Source: Datura wrightii (taxonomy: Eukaryota > Streptophyta > Magnoliopsida > Solanales > Solanaceae). Taken from it: DNA of 64,000 nt. Positions 32,610 to 44,662 of this stretch are shown here, in pieces. Where the stretch lies: contig JASDFA010000003.1 of the NCBI GenBank assembly GCA_035772735.1, positions 99,071,001 to 99,135,000 of the forward strand, read 5' to 3'. How positions within the stretch are numbered: position 1 is the stretch's first letter; each line of letters begins with the position of its first letter. A model generated the notes under the pieces. It made no database searches, was not told the origin of the DNA, and saw only the letters and a program-made list of their open reading frames with translations. Position numbers and translations under genes: made by a program.

Positions 32610-34026
32610 TGTTCGGGTGCTTTTGGGTATATAGCTACACGCAAGTGCACGTGGTTGAACAAGTACTAAAGTGGCTTAAGTAAGCCAAGTATCGATCCCA
32701 CAGGGACTGGGAGAGGGTAACAATCTACTCAAGTGTCACTATACTTTACTCTAAAAATGCAAACAATAGTGTAAAGAAAAGTTTGATATTTTGGTTTCTA
32801 ATTTTATACTAAGTCTAAAACAATTATATAATTTGAGTCTGAACTATGAATTTGAGCATGCTGAGGTTAAAATGAACATGTATAGAAACAAATTAACGAT
32901 ACACTTTGGTTAATCTTTCCCCCGATTGCTAGTCAAGAATTATTGCCAATGGATTTAAACTCTCGTATTTAACCCAACCTAAGAATCATGAACCATCCAC
33001 CTACATTTCTGTGATAAAACGAAATTCATGTTCTAGCCATACAAAATCGATTCCTTAATTGACTAATACGACTTTCAGGTATATTTCTATCCTGAAGGTA
33101 AATCAATTCTCAATTTTCCCAAATTAAGAAAAGATCATATCCTATTAATTCACAACTTTCCAATTTCTTGCTCTCTCGAGTGAAACCGGACTTTTTAGAT
33201 GTACATTAACATTGGCCACACATTAATGCAGTAAGAACAAGAATCAATAGAACAACCATGGAAGAAAAGATGAAAACCCAATTGATCAATAATTACATTT
33301 CAATATAATTGTTCTTAACCTCAGCAAGAAGAGGATTTAGCCACTCATTTGTGGATTAAACATCGTTAAATGAGTGTTAAACATACAAGCAATTGAATTA
33401 AAGAAGACGGAGATAGAGAAAAACCCTGAGATTTTCGTCCCCTCAACTGCCTATAACCCACGTTCTTGCTCCACCAAGTCAGCATTCTTAAAAATGAACC
33501 TAAGTTTTCTATTTATACTGGTGGAAATTTTTCCCAGAATAACAAGCAATGTGTCACGAAGTGCATCGTGGAGCACTGCCTCCGTGACACGCCACTGACG
33601 CGGACCCTAACTGGAATTTGGTTGTCCAGGTATTAAGTCCCAACATGGAACGACGTGCAACGCGAGGCTAGGCCAACGTGCCACGGCCCCAATGCGCACC
33701 TTCACTGGAATTAGGCAAAAATTCCATATCCAGGCAGAAGGCATCCGCGATGGCAGCGTGACACGGCTCCATCGTGGAGCCCGTTTAATTTGTGCCTTCA
33801 AGAGCTTTTTCCCTTGCTCGCATCCGAGTCCAACCCCGATCTCTCCCAACACACATTTTAGCTTCCCAAAATTGTATTTCACCTACAAAACAACGCTAAT
33901 CATGTTGGTTAGTATCAATTCACATTTTATTATCAATCACATGAGAATGTATAAACATCAATAGATAAACAAGGCTAATATGACACATTTGAGTATCACT
34001 TGGGCATATAAATTTTCCCAAGATCA
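32610..34026 (-). repeat. TE4 5' LTR (right in window)
   Basis: 1417 bp, highly similar to 24316-25731, with the TATA box inverted at 33509-33517 and hairpin modules at about 33543-33782. Several hairpin-arm bases have decayed here (for example GTGTCACGAAGTGCATCG). Confidence 0.93.
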
Positions 34027-34031
34027 ATGCT
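34027..34031. repeat. TE4 target-site duplication, right copy
   Basis: ATGCT, identical to 24311-24315. Confidence 0.95.
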
Positions 34032-34967
34032 AAACTCTATTGGAAAGAATTCTTGGAATGCAGATCAGTCGGGTCACCACCACTAACTTGGACCTATTCT
34101 ACTGCACATTCTTGGAGAAGTATGTGCTTCACACCCTACGAGATCGGAGGCGAGACAATTTCACCACCACCAAGCAGGGGACCTCTTCAGTTTCTACCTA
34201 TGAGGATTGATTTCACTCACTATCCAGGTATGCTCTGCCCTTACTACCCACTCAGGAGGAGAGAATCAACCAATTTGTTAAGCGCTTGAATGTGGGCCTT
34301 CAGTTGGCTGCCCTCTAGATGGTCTCTACAAGTAAGACCATCCAGGAGCTAGTAGAGTTTGTGAAGCATGTGGAAGGGTTGAAGCAAGATGTGTATGCGA
34401 AACATGCTAAGAAGAAGGCTAGGAAAGTTGGTACTTTCAGTGGTTCCTTTGCTAGGATTCTGATTCCCCAAGGGCACTCGGGGTACCCTATTCATTCAGC
34501 TATGCAGGATTAAACTAGAGGTCCGGCAGGGACCACTCATCGACCTTCTAGTGCAGTTTGGACCACCCAAATAGTTCACATAGATTTTAGGGCTTGTCCT
34601 ATTTCCTTCGTTCTAGCTCAAAAGCTTGTACTTGATAAGGTATGCCATGAGTATGGGGAGTATAGCCAAATCCGCAGATAGTATCCCAGGTTTGGTCAGG
34701 GTGGGCATATTGTTTTTCACCTAGATCCTCGAGCTTAGGCCCTTGTCAGGGGAGGAGGTAACATGTTTAGTAGGAATCGCCCACAGCTTGGGAGGGCTAG
34801 TCAGCTAGCGATTAGAGGGGGCACTTAGCCTGGTAGAGGAGGAGTTAGATGGGAAGGGGTGGTAATCAGTCCAGCAGACAGGTTGAAAAGCCAATATGGG
34901 CGGGTCTCAGGCAGGTAATCAGGCCCACTTCTATGGATTTCTTGGTTGACCTGAGGTAGAGGCTTCA
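34032..34967 (+). pseudogene. TE2 gag, C-terminal part
   Basis: Continues the gag cut by TE4: a basic segment with LEKYV...LRDRRRD, KQGTSSVSTYE, ERINQFVKRLNVGLQ, KTIQELVEFVKHVEGLKQD and HAKKKARK, followed by a Gly/Arg-rich region and HFYGFLGRPEVEAS. Many stops and frame changes are present. It is interrupted at 34967 by a solo LTR, and the next part (protease) resumes at 38777. Confidence 0.7.
34963..34967. repeat. Solo LTR target-site duplication, left copy
   Basis: CTTCA, matched by TTTCA at 38772-38776 with one transition. Confidence 0.75.
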
Positions 34968-35822
34968 TGTCACGACCCAAGCTGGGACCTTGGATCGAGA
35001 CATGGAACGTAGAATGATGAAAGGCTCCAAGTTGACCCATGGCATGAACTTAGAAACTAAGAGCATATATTAAAGCAGAAACTGATAAGATAAACATGAA
35101 TAAGTGGAAATCTAAATAACAAAACTTATATCGAACAATAACATCACAATTGCTACATCTCAAGTTGAACATGCTAGTTTATGTCTTGAAAGTCTCTACT
35201 AACTGATGAGATGCTAGGACAAGACCCCAACTATCTCTAAGACTGAAACAAAATGACAACATCAAACTAAAATGATAGATGCCCTCGAATAATGAGGACT
35301 CACTCGAGGCAGGGTTGGACTGAGCTATAAGGAAAGCGAGCAATCGGCGAGACTAAATTTGATCACCTGAACCTATATCATGAAATGATATCACATAGAC
35401 TATGCAGTTAGTACTTTGAATGTATTGAGTATGTAAGGTAAGTAAATCATACAGAGTAAATGTTAACTAAAATCATGCACATAATACAAATCATTTGATC
35501 ATGAGAGTAAGGACTGTATGTTGAAAACTGAGTCTGAGACATACATAGTCATAAGCTGATTATCATATATGAACATAGTGACCCATGATTTAGAAATAGA
35601 AACCATATAATTGTCATAACTGAAATCTTAAGTAAAAGCTCATAAACTGATCATTGGGTCAAATCTGCTGTAAAATATAATATCATAAGTCATGAACACG
35701 AGTGACTAAAATCATGGTGAATAATGGAATACTCGTCATAACCGATACCATCAAGACAGTGTACCATGATATCGATATCAAGCTGAGGCTCCTTGGGGGC
35801 AGGGGAAAACTCTCGTGAGAGT

Positions 35823-35885
<63 letters not shown>
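35823..35885. repeat. (CT)n(TA)n compound microsatellite
   Basis: CT units from 35823 to 35850, then an AC and TA units to about 35884. The homologous LTR fragment at 11147-11166 has only a short TA run. Confidence 0.95.
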
Positions 35886-35889
<4 letters not shown>

Positions 35890-36108
35890 ACATACATTGG
35901 CGCATAGTTCTGAGAGTCGGGGTTTGCCTAAATCACGCGTCTACTTGATGCTAGACACTACTGCCAAAAACATGAATAGTGCTCCCATCATTTTTCAGTG
36001 AAGCTGAACCCATAAGTGCATGGATAGTCTGAAATCTAAACATTGGGAATCTTGACTCCAAAACATATCATAAAGCCATAGTGGGAGTCTTGACTCCAAA
36101 ACATATGA

Positions 36109-36113
36109 TAAGT
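36109..36113. repeat. Nested solo LTR target-site duplication, left copy
   Basis: ATAAG, identical to 37666-37670. Confidence 0.92.
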
Positions 36114-37665
36114 GCTCTTGGGCATAATTACGTGCCCAAATACTATTTCATATCTTATTTTAGTCTTTATCAATTTAATTAATTACATTCTCATGTGACT
36201 TTGTATAATTTTGTGCATAAACTAACCGACATGATTAGCCCATGTTTTATAGGTGTAAAATGTTTAGGAGGGACTAAATATGATGATTAAGGCTCAAGGA
36301 GGAAGCTCGGAACAAATTGCAAAAAAGTCGCACGATGTCACACTAGGGTATGCACCTGCCGAGCCACACACCATGCCACGCAGCATGGGCAGCGCACTGA
36401 GCACCGTGCCACGGCAAGGGAGTAGCGGGTTCAGCGGCGTGACATGATAGGCATCTGCATGCGCCAGGCAGGCCATTCTAGTGAAGTCGTGCGACAGGCC
36501 CGTGCCACGGCCATGCCGCTCCGCGTTCAGCAGCGTGCCACAGCAGGCAACGCGCAAGGCCAACACTAACAACATGCCAAACCAGTAGCTATCCATGTTT
36601 GCTCCGTGCCACAGAGGCAAATTGGATCAACCAGCTCCATGACAGAGAGGCAGTCCATGGCCGGCCAAAAAGTGCAAATTTTCACTTACTATAAATTAAA
36701 ACCTTATCTCCAAAAATCATTCATCACGAAATATCCTTGGGAAACCATAAAGGAGCAAATGGAGTAGTAAAGAACACTACCTAGGGTTCATTGTTTTGCC
36801 TTCTCTTTTAATTATTCTGGTAAGTACGTTACTCTAATCATGTTTTTGAGTATTTGTATGAACATGAGTGGCTAAAACCCTTCCTCTAGGGTTGAGGCTA
36901 CGTAATATAATTGTAATTGCATGAATTCTTCTGTGGTTTGAGTTTTTAGTTGTTTTCTTGTCTTATATTCTTTATTATTAAAGTTTTTATGCTTGATCAC
37001 CATGAAAATAAATGCATTAAGCTTAGGTAAAAGCTTGAAAGAGTAACCCTAGGCTAGAACATGAGAATGTAGGGGGCAAGTTCTTATCTTTACGATAAGA
37101 TTCGCAATTAGGATAGAAATTAAACCTAATTTGCCCTGCTTAGTTACTAAAACGGGATGAGCTAGACACCGACTTAGAATTGTCACATCACCACTCATAG
37201 AAGTAGTTGTGAAGCTAAGTCCAGGTAAATGATGAGAGGTATGAAAGTCGATAATCAAGGGCACAAACTCCGTAAACCACATTCATGTAATTAAATTGCT
37301 CACGAATTAGGACGTCACATCCCCGCTCAATGATGTAAGTGTGAGACTAGTTTTTCATGTTTAGAGGCTCGAAAGATCATGAACATGAAAACTGAAGTTT
37401 TCACACTCAAACCATTGTGAATTGTAGCATTGCATGATTATTAAGCCTCAACTCTAGTTTCTTCTTATATTATTTCTCGAGTATTTTATGATCACCCCTA
37501 GACTTAATAGAATTTACCGAAAATTTCTTTAATCAACACTTGTGAAGTTTATTTTAACACTTGAACTTGATAATTTAGTGAATTGGTCCAGTCCTTGTGG
37601 TTTCGACATCCGGCTCTTAAAAAAGGCCACTATATTACTTATACGACCGCGTTGCAGCGCAAACA
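36114..37665 (+). mobile_element. Solo LTR of an Athila-like family, 1552 bp
   Basis: It starts TGCTCTTGGGCA and ends GCGCAAACA, with perfect ATAAG duplications. The start (inverted repeat TTGGGCA/TGCCCAA, then sequence resembling CATTCTCATGTGA and ACTAACCGACATGATTAGC) and the end are related to the TE3/TE4 LTR but too diverged for the same subfamily. GC-rich CGTGCCACGG, CCGTGCCACG and CTCCGTGCCACAGAGG words lie at 36330-36655, then TATAAATT at 36690. No internal region is present, implying LTR-LTR recombination. Confidence 0.9.
36690..36697 (+). promoter_or_regulatory. TATA box of the nested solo LTR
   Basis: TATAAATT about 35 bases after the last GC-rich word, the same arrangement as in the TE3 LTRs. 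Confidence 0.6.
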
Positions 37666-37670
37666 ATAAG
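37666..37670. repeat. Nested solo LTR target-site duplication, right copy
   Basis: ATAAG, identical to 36109-36113. Confidence 0.92.
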
Positions 37671-38771
37671 TTGATCTTATTAGCCTCGGCTAAATCATTA
37701 AAACATACTTAACTTGTGTAGGCTTTCCCAAAACATAAAATCATACATACTTTTAATAGACTTCGTAAGTCAAAGTTCATAGATTCATACATGGGAAATT
37801 TATAAATATGCATTCACGCTAGATATCTCATCATACTTGAAATCATGAATCATAAGCTTGAGTTTTAATAAAACTTGCATGATAGGGAATAATTTCTAAT
37901 AACTTGAAATCATGAATTTATATTCAAATTATGTGTAAAATCTGCCCTTAAATCTTAAAACATGCTTTGGAACATTAGGGGAATTGACCCATACACATAT
38001 CATAGAGAATTTCATAAAATCGGGTTAAAACCCTATAAAACCATATACTTGAATTCCTGAAATTGAGGAGAAATTTGGGCATGAGAGTGAAAGAAACTTT
38101 CATTCATATCCCTACATACTTGGGCAGACTGATCCTCTAACTATCCCTGAAAGCCCAAGAGAATTAGGGAAGAAATTTAGGGATTCTAGCTTGATCTTCA
38201 AAGGGAATCTCTAGTCTTTGCATGCATGGGAGTCTAAAGCATTAGAATAGGTTAAAACCTTTTAAAAAACATTTCTTTCAGACTTTAAATGACATCATTA
38301 GAGAGTTAGGAGCTTACAAATTACAAAAATACCCTTAATGATTCACTTGGAAAAATGCTCACTGCCTGTCATACGACTCATACCATGAGTCATACCATCA
38401 ATCTATGACTCATGGTGTCCTCCCATAGCTATCTAGTCTATTTTCTCTAGCTCTCTGATTATTTCCACAACTCCTAACATTACTCGTAGTTACTTACTAC
38501 GAGTCGTACAATCGCTCGTAGAATCAGCACCTGATAACCCAAACACATACAGCGACTCTATGACCACAAGTCATACGCCTAAACTACAACAGATAGAGTA
38601 GAGTCATGATTTGGGGAAAGAAGCCTCTAAACTATACCATGGGTCCTCCTGTGACCCATACCACCTGACCATGACTCGTACCTTCAATCGTACAGAGAGA
38701 ATTTCTAGACTTTTTGTACTAAACATACTTTAAATCTCACATCTAGTGTTAGAAATTTTTGGGGTGTTACA

Positions 38772-38776
38772 TTTCA
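38772..38776. repeat. Solo LTR target-site duplication, right copy
   Basis: TTTCA versus CTTCA on the left. Confidence 0.75.
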
Positions 38777-41700
38777 AACATCATTATCGCAGGTACGATT
38801 CATGTATGTGACAAAATGGCTATGGATTTGTTTGATACTGGCCCTAGTTTTTCCTATGTGTCTACTTATTTTGCTGTGGTATTGGATCTTGCTTGTGATG
38901 TACTTGGTATTTCCTATCTAAGTGTCTACTCCTATTGGGGATTCTGTAGTTGTTGATAGGGTATGTTGTGCATGTTTGGTGGACTTTATGGGTTGTGACA
39001 CACTAGTACACTTGGTGATCTTAGATTCAATGTGATTTTTGGAATGGGCTTACTGTCACCTTACCATGCCATTCTTGACTACCATGCTAAGATAGTTACC
39101 ATAGCGACACAAGGATTGTCCAGGTTGAAGTAAAAAGCGAATTTTAGCCCTGCTCCTAAAAATCTTATCCCCTATATTCTTTCCTGGAAATTGACAGGGC
39201 GAGGGTGTTTTACATATCTAGCCCATATTCTAGATACTAGTTCAGAGGGTCCTTCCATAGAGTTGGTCCTTCCAGTTGGTGAGTTCTTAGAGGAATTACT
39301 TGTAGATTTACCTGGCATGCTGCAAACCGCAGACTTTTGCATAGATTTAAAGCTAGGGACCCGAACCATTTTCATACTATCGTACAGGATGGATTAGCTA
39401 AATTGAGAGAACTTAAAGAGAAATTGTAGGAATTAGTTAGTAAAGGTTTATAAGGTAAAGTATTTCTCTGTGGGGTTCCCCGTGTTGTTTGTAAAAAAAA
39501 AGGATAGTAGCTTGCGTATGTGCATTGATTATCGTCAGCTGGATAAGGTAACTATTAGGACTAAATACCCTTTTCCCTGAATATATGACATTTTTGACCA
39601 GCTATAGGGGGCATCAATGTTCTCAAAGATTGACTTCAGATCAGGTTATCATCAACTGAAGATTAACGCTGAGGATATTCCCAAGACAGCTTTCCAGACT
39701 AGGTATGAACATTATGAGTTCCTTGTCATGTTCTTCGGACTCACTTATACTAAAAAAACATTCATGATCTTGGTGAATGGTATCTTTAAACGCTATCTGG
39801 ATTTATTTGTAATCATTTCCATTTATGATATTTTGGTGTACTCCAAGACCATGTAGGAACATGAGAATCGCCTGAGAATTATGTTGGTGTTGCTGATGGA
39901 GAATCAACTGTATGCCAAGTTCACCAAATATGAATTTTGGCTGTATTCGGTGTCTTCTCTAGGCATGTAGTATCCAACAAGGAAATTAAGGTGGATCCAC
40001 AAAAGGTGGAGGTGGTCCGAAATTGGGCTAAGACTACTACAGTGATAGAGGTTCAATGTTTTGTGGGGTTGGCAAGTTATTACTGCTATTTTGTCAAGGA
40101 ATTTGCAGTCATTGCCTTGATGTTGACAAGGATACACAAAAGGACGTGCCTTTTCAGTGGTCTAAGGAATGTGAAGAGAGTTTTTAGAAGCTCAAGATCT
40201 TGCTAACCACGACACCTATTTTGGCCCTACCTAGTAGAAGTTAAAGATGTGGTAGTCTATTGTGATGCCTCACAGTCTGGGTTGGGTGTTATGTTAATGC
40301 ATAAGGGACAAGACATTGCTTATTATTCAAGACAGGTGAAGATGCATGAGAAGAAATACTCCATATATGAACTAGAGTTGCAGTGGTAGTGTTCGCCCTA
40401 AAAATTAGGAGGTATTACTTGTATGGGGGGTTGTTGTAAGGTGCTTACAGACCATTGCAACTTGCAGTATGTGTTCTCCTAGAAAGATTTTAATCTGAGG
40501 CAGCAAAGATGGATGGAATTGCTTAAGGACTATGATGTTACAATTTTGTATCACTCCGGGAAGGCAAATGTTGTGACAGATACCTTGATATGAAAAGTTT
40601 TGAGCATGGATAGTCTGGCTTGTTTGGTAGCTACCTGACGCCCAATTTCCTAAGAAGTTTAGACACTAGCGAACAGTCTGGTGATACTTACATTGGTAGA
40701 TACAGGTGGGATATTAGATTGTGTGGAGCCCAAGTCATCCCTGCTAGAGGAGGTAAAATCTAGGCAGTTTGATGATGCAAGGTTGAGTAAAATTCGAGAC
40801 CAGGTTTTACGAAGAGAAGCAAGGGATGCGACAATAGATAACGAAGGAACTCTAAGGATAAGGGGGTGTTTATATGTTCCCCCGGTTGGTGAGCTAATCA
40901 AACCTATCCTGTCAGAAGCTCACAACTCGAGGTACTCTAACCATCTTAACTTACTGCAATGTATCATGACTTGAAGCGACACTACTGGTGGGGAAGAATG
41001 AAAAGGGAAATGGTTGAGCATGTCACCTAGTGCCTAAACTATCAGCGGGTGAATTATAAGCATAAGAAGCCTAGGGGAGTACTCTAGAGGATGCCCATCC
41101 CAAAGTGGAAGTGGGAGCAGATAGTGATGGACTTTGTGGTTGGCCTGCCGAAGATGTTGGGAAAGTTTAACTCTATTTGGGCCATTGTGGACAGGATGAC
41201 TAATTCTACCCACTTCTTACCTATTAAAGTGACTTAAAATGTTGAGATACTGGCCAAACTTTATGTGAGAGAGGTGATTCGGTTGTATGGGGTGCCAATT
41301 TTGATTGTCTCAGACAGGGTTATGCAGTTCACCTCCCACTTCTAGAGGACCTTGCAGGCTGAACTAGGTACCAGGTTGGACTTGAGCATAGCCTTCTACC
41401 TGCAGATAGGTGGGCAGTCAAAAAGGACAATTTAGGTTTAGAAGACATTCTTCAGGAATTGCCATGGCACTATTCGAACCTCAATATGAAAGGAAATGCA
41501 GGTCTCCAATCCTTTGGTTTGATGCATTTTAGGTGAGTCCTTGGTGTACCGACTTGCTCAAAGAGTCTTTGGAGAAGGTTAGGATGATTCAGGAGCAACT
41601 GGTGGTGGCTCAAAGCAGATAGAAACAATATGCAAAAAAAAGGTGAGGGATGTGGAGTTTATGGTGGGAGAGCAGGTGTTGCTCAAGGTCTCCCCCATGA

Positions 41701-42130
41701 AAGGAGTGATGAGATTTGGAAAGTGGGGAAAGCTTAGCCCGAGACACATTGGGCCATTCGAGATTCTTCGGCATTTGGGGGAGGTAGCTTATGAGTTAGC
41801 CTTGCTTCCAAGGATGTAAGACTACATCAAACATTTCATGTCTCCATGTTGAAGAAATACCATGGGGATAGGTCTTACATAATTTGGTGGGACTCAGTTT
41901 TGCTTGTTGAGAAACTATCTTATAAGGAAGACCCAATAGCTATATCAGATAGGGAGTTCCGCAAGCTGAGGTCAAAAGAGATAGCAACGGTGAAGGTCCA
42001 GTGGAAGAATCATCCCATAGAAAAAGCCACTTGGGAGATCGAGGATGACATACAGGATAGATACCCACAACTATTTATAGAATGTATTAGTCTTTTTTCT
42101 CGCTTTTGTAGGCCATTTGAGGACAAATGA
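38777..42130 (+). pseudogene. TE2 pol: protease, RT, RNase H, integrase and chromodomain, heavily decayed
   Basis: Protease (AGTIHVCD, LFDTGPSFSYVS) is at about 38780-38960. RT is at about 39380-39870 with MCIDYRQL, KIDFRSGYHQL and IPKTAFQTRYEHYEF. Its polymerase box reads SIYDILVYSK, so the first catalytic Asp is Tyr. RNase H remnants follow at about 40250-40600 (YCDASQSGLGVMLM, QKDFN-like, HSGKANVV). Integrase is at about 40870-41760 (HNSRYS, CLNYQRV with a lost Cys, MDFVVGLP, SDRVMQFTSHF, PMKGVMRFGKWGKLSPR). The chromodomain is an open stretch at 41846-42130 (ISDREFRKLRSKEIA, VKVQWKNHPIEKATWEIEDD, RYPQLF). Stops and frame changes are frequent elsewhere. Confidence 0.88.
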
Positions 42131-44662
42131 TATTTTAATTGCTATCCATTATTATTGGGGGGGGGGTTGAAATAAGTCGGGAACACATTTTTTGGCCTAG
42201 GTTGTTGATAGGAAGGTGTTTGGTGAGTGTTAGTGAAATCTTGAGGTTGAGGAATGGTCTATGTGCAGGAAATGAGAGCTACTGGTTATGAGGGACTGCT
42301 GTAGCGTGGGATAATTGTTGCAAGGAGACTGTTATCATGGTCAAAGGCCAGCCACAATGGACAAGGAGGACTACGGTTAGATTCGTTGTGGCAGCATCTT
42401 AGGTGTTATAGCGAGTTCCCTACCATAGAAATATGTCTAATGTTGCAGATGACGGGAATCAGTAAAAGAATTTTAAGTGGGATTTCAGGGGGTGTACCCC
42501 ATAATTCAAAGAATGACCTATTAAGAAACTCAGAGTGATTTCCTAAGAACATAGAAATTTTCCTTCCCCAAGGTAAGAACTTTGGTCAATTCTCTATACT
42601 TTTAAATCCCTAACCCCGTAGAATAGAAAGGGAGACCTCTAATGGTGAAAATTCTAGTTGAAGCACCCTAGTATGGTAAAACTAGGGTTGCTAAATAAGA
42701 AGTAGAAAGTGTGGATTTCTAGGTCTATAAGGGAGTAATGAGCATTATTTAGGGATTGTGAATACATGTGTACCAGGGTAGAGTAAAGGAGAGCCAAAAT
42801 TTGATAAAGTAATGCTATTAGCCCTAGAAAAGCCCCGAGAAGGGGTTGGGAGAGGGAACTCCATCACCCGTGTTAGGAGTGAGTATTACATGAATAAAAC
42901 GAAATAAATTCCTTAGTGGGTAGCGAGGGAGACAGTGTTATGGGTAGAATTAGGGGGCTTAAATGTCCTAGACCCTTATTTGCAGAGTAATATAATAAAA
43001 CACCCTGAATTTTTATTGTTTTAGATTTTGAATATTCCGAGGCGCTGAGGAAAGACAACACTCCAATATAGTAAATATTATTCTAACCCTTCAATTAGGG
43101 TAGTTATGGTTTAGAAGGACATAGACTTTATATAACGAGATGTATATGTATGAAATGATAATGTGTGTATTGGTCTCTGGACATTAAGTGTTGTAATAAT
43201 TTCCTTGTTGAATTCCATTGTTGAATGATATGATGTCATTAGTTATGTAATATGGAATTGGATGTTGATAGGTCGTTCATGTTCTTTTGTATTGTCTAAA
43301 AGAGATTCATAAATTGTTTGAATATTCAAGTTGTGAGGGGGGGGGGCGGTAAGATGAGGCCTCCCAAAGGTCAAATAAATTGATTGAGTGATAAAATATC
43401 GAGATATGTGAATAAAAGTGGATAATGTGTTGTACTTTAATGAGTGGCTCATGCTCGAGGGGAGTATACGCACGAGCGATTATGCTTGAGTGGCTCATGT
43501 TCTAGGGGAGAATCCAAAGGAGCAGATGAGTGAGAGCGGGTAGCATGGTGATACAATATATGGCTTTTTAGAGTCCCCTAAAGGTCATGAAGATAAGGGC
43601 AGAAATCAAACCCTCTAGCATGTATGCACAATGACAATTAGTTTTGGAGTATTTATGGTGATGCGTCGGAGGCGTGTGACCGACATATCACCACTTGTTA
43701 TGATAATTTATTGAGTGTAAAGAACCAAGATTTATTCTATAACTTGAATGAACTGAATTCCTTGATATGTATTCTATGTATTAGTAATGTATGTGTGTAT
43801 ATGATGATTTGACATTAACTGTAAAATCACGTAAGAATTCGTGAGGAGTTGCGGAATCTATTATATGTGGTTCATTTATGTAGTTACGACATATTGATTG
43901 TTGTACTGACAGCTATTGGTATCTTCTAGGGTTGTGATGAGTACAAGGTTGAACAAGAGTAAAAGAGGAATTGTAGGTGTGTAGCTAAGTCGAGCTACTG
44001 CCAAGGCAATACCGCTGCAGCTTTACCTATAACTTTCGTGACGAGACCATGTCAGCAACCAAGTGACCACTGAAGCAAGACCTAATCTCGTGAGTAGGCA
44101 ATCAAAACACCCTATATAGATTGATTTTTTAATGAGTATAAATTACTAAACATGTGTTTTGGGGATAATTGCATGTTGTTTTTTCACTTTATATGTGTGA
44201 TTATTTAAGATCGGTTGATGATGCCTACAAGTACATTGTTTGTATTGATGTTGCTCCTGCACTTCTTTTCAGAGTGCAGACCTCGATCCAGGAAGCTCAT
44301 CTCGACCCATCTCTAGAGCAACAACAAATTAACTAATGGTGAGCAGATCAGGATGTGCTGCTTCAATTCATTGCAAAAGATGTTTTTTGTTCAAACATTA
44401 ACTTTTTTTGATTTTCTTAATTTTCTATTTTTAGATAGTATTAGGTAGATGTCCTCATGTACAATGACTTCAAAGTTCTAGGGATGTATTAGAAATATTT
44501 GATGAATGTGTTCTTTTGACTTAATTACGGCCCGCTATTTATTTTTTCACAATGTTATTTACTTATATTTGTTTTTAGGATTTAGGTAATTAGTTGGGAC
44601 ACTTGGTTTACCCACTGGAGAGGATAGTGTGGGTGTCAATCACTGCCACCTGACTAGTGACA
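42128..44662 (+). repeat. TE2 3' LTR, about 2535 bp
   Basis: Collinear with the split 5' LTR through its whole length, ending CTAGTGACA at 44662. The left edge is decayed: TGATATTTTAATTGC is where TGTAATGACCC would be, with an expanded G run at about 42157-42166, so the start is accurate only to a few bases. The chromodomain stop overlaps this edge. U3 words such as GCTGTAGCG, TGTTATCATGGTC and GCCAGCCACAATGG at 42297-42360 form its cassette. Confidence 0.8.

Larger units (their letters stand above)
24316..34026 (-). mobile_element. TE4: non-autonomous Athila-like retrotransposon, minus strand, complete
   Basis: A 9711-bp element with LTRs of 1416 bp (24316-25731) and 1417 bp (32610-34026), perfect ATGCT duplications, an Athila-type primer site and polypurine tract. 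Read on the minus strand the internal region holds gag-protease, then a jump straight to the post-pol 3' region, then a PF20167-like gene. Reverse transcriptase, RNase H and integrase are entirely absent. LTRs, spacer and 3' gene are homologous to TE3, but the 5' coding module is different. Confidence 0.93.
34968..38771 (-). mobile_element. Solo LTR of a Tekay-like family, minus strand, itself carrying a nested solo LTR
   Basis: On the minus strand it runs TGTAACACCCC (38771) to GGGTCGTGACA (34968), with a 4-of-5 matching duplication and no internal retrotransposon region. Removing the nested 36114-37665 insertion and its duplication leaves about 2247 bp, a normal LTR length. It is homologous to the fragment at 10601-12619 and to L7. 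A cassette of ACTCGTAC/TACGAGTCGT and GACTCATACC words lies at 38341-38700, the U3 side. Confidence 0.85.
13524..44662 (+). mobile_element. TE2: old Tekay-like Ty3/gypsy element, interrupted by TE3, TE4 and a nested solo LTR
   Basis: The pieces align in a single element. The 5' LTR is split at 14948/22378, followed by an initiator-Met-like primer site and gag split at 24315/34032. The remaining gag and protease are separated by a solo LTR, then come RT, RNase H, integrase, chromodomain and a 3' LTR. Subtracting the insertions and their target duplications leaves about 10.2 kb. The LTRs are about 2543 and 2535 bp and visibly diverged. The flanking five bases are GTTGG (13519-13523) and ATTAG (44663-44667), 3 of 5 matching, with both differences G-to-A, as expected for an old copy. 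All coding regions are decayed. Confidence 0.85.
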
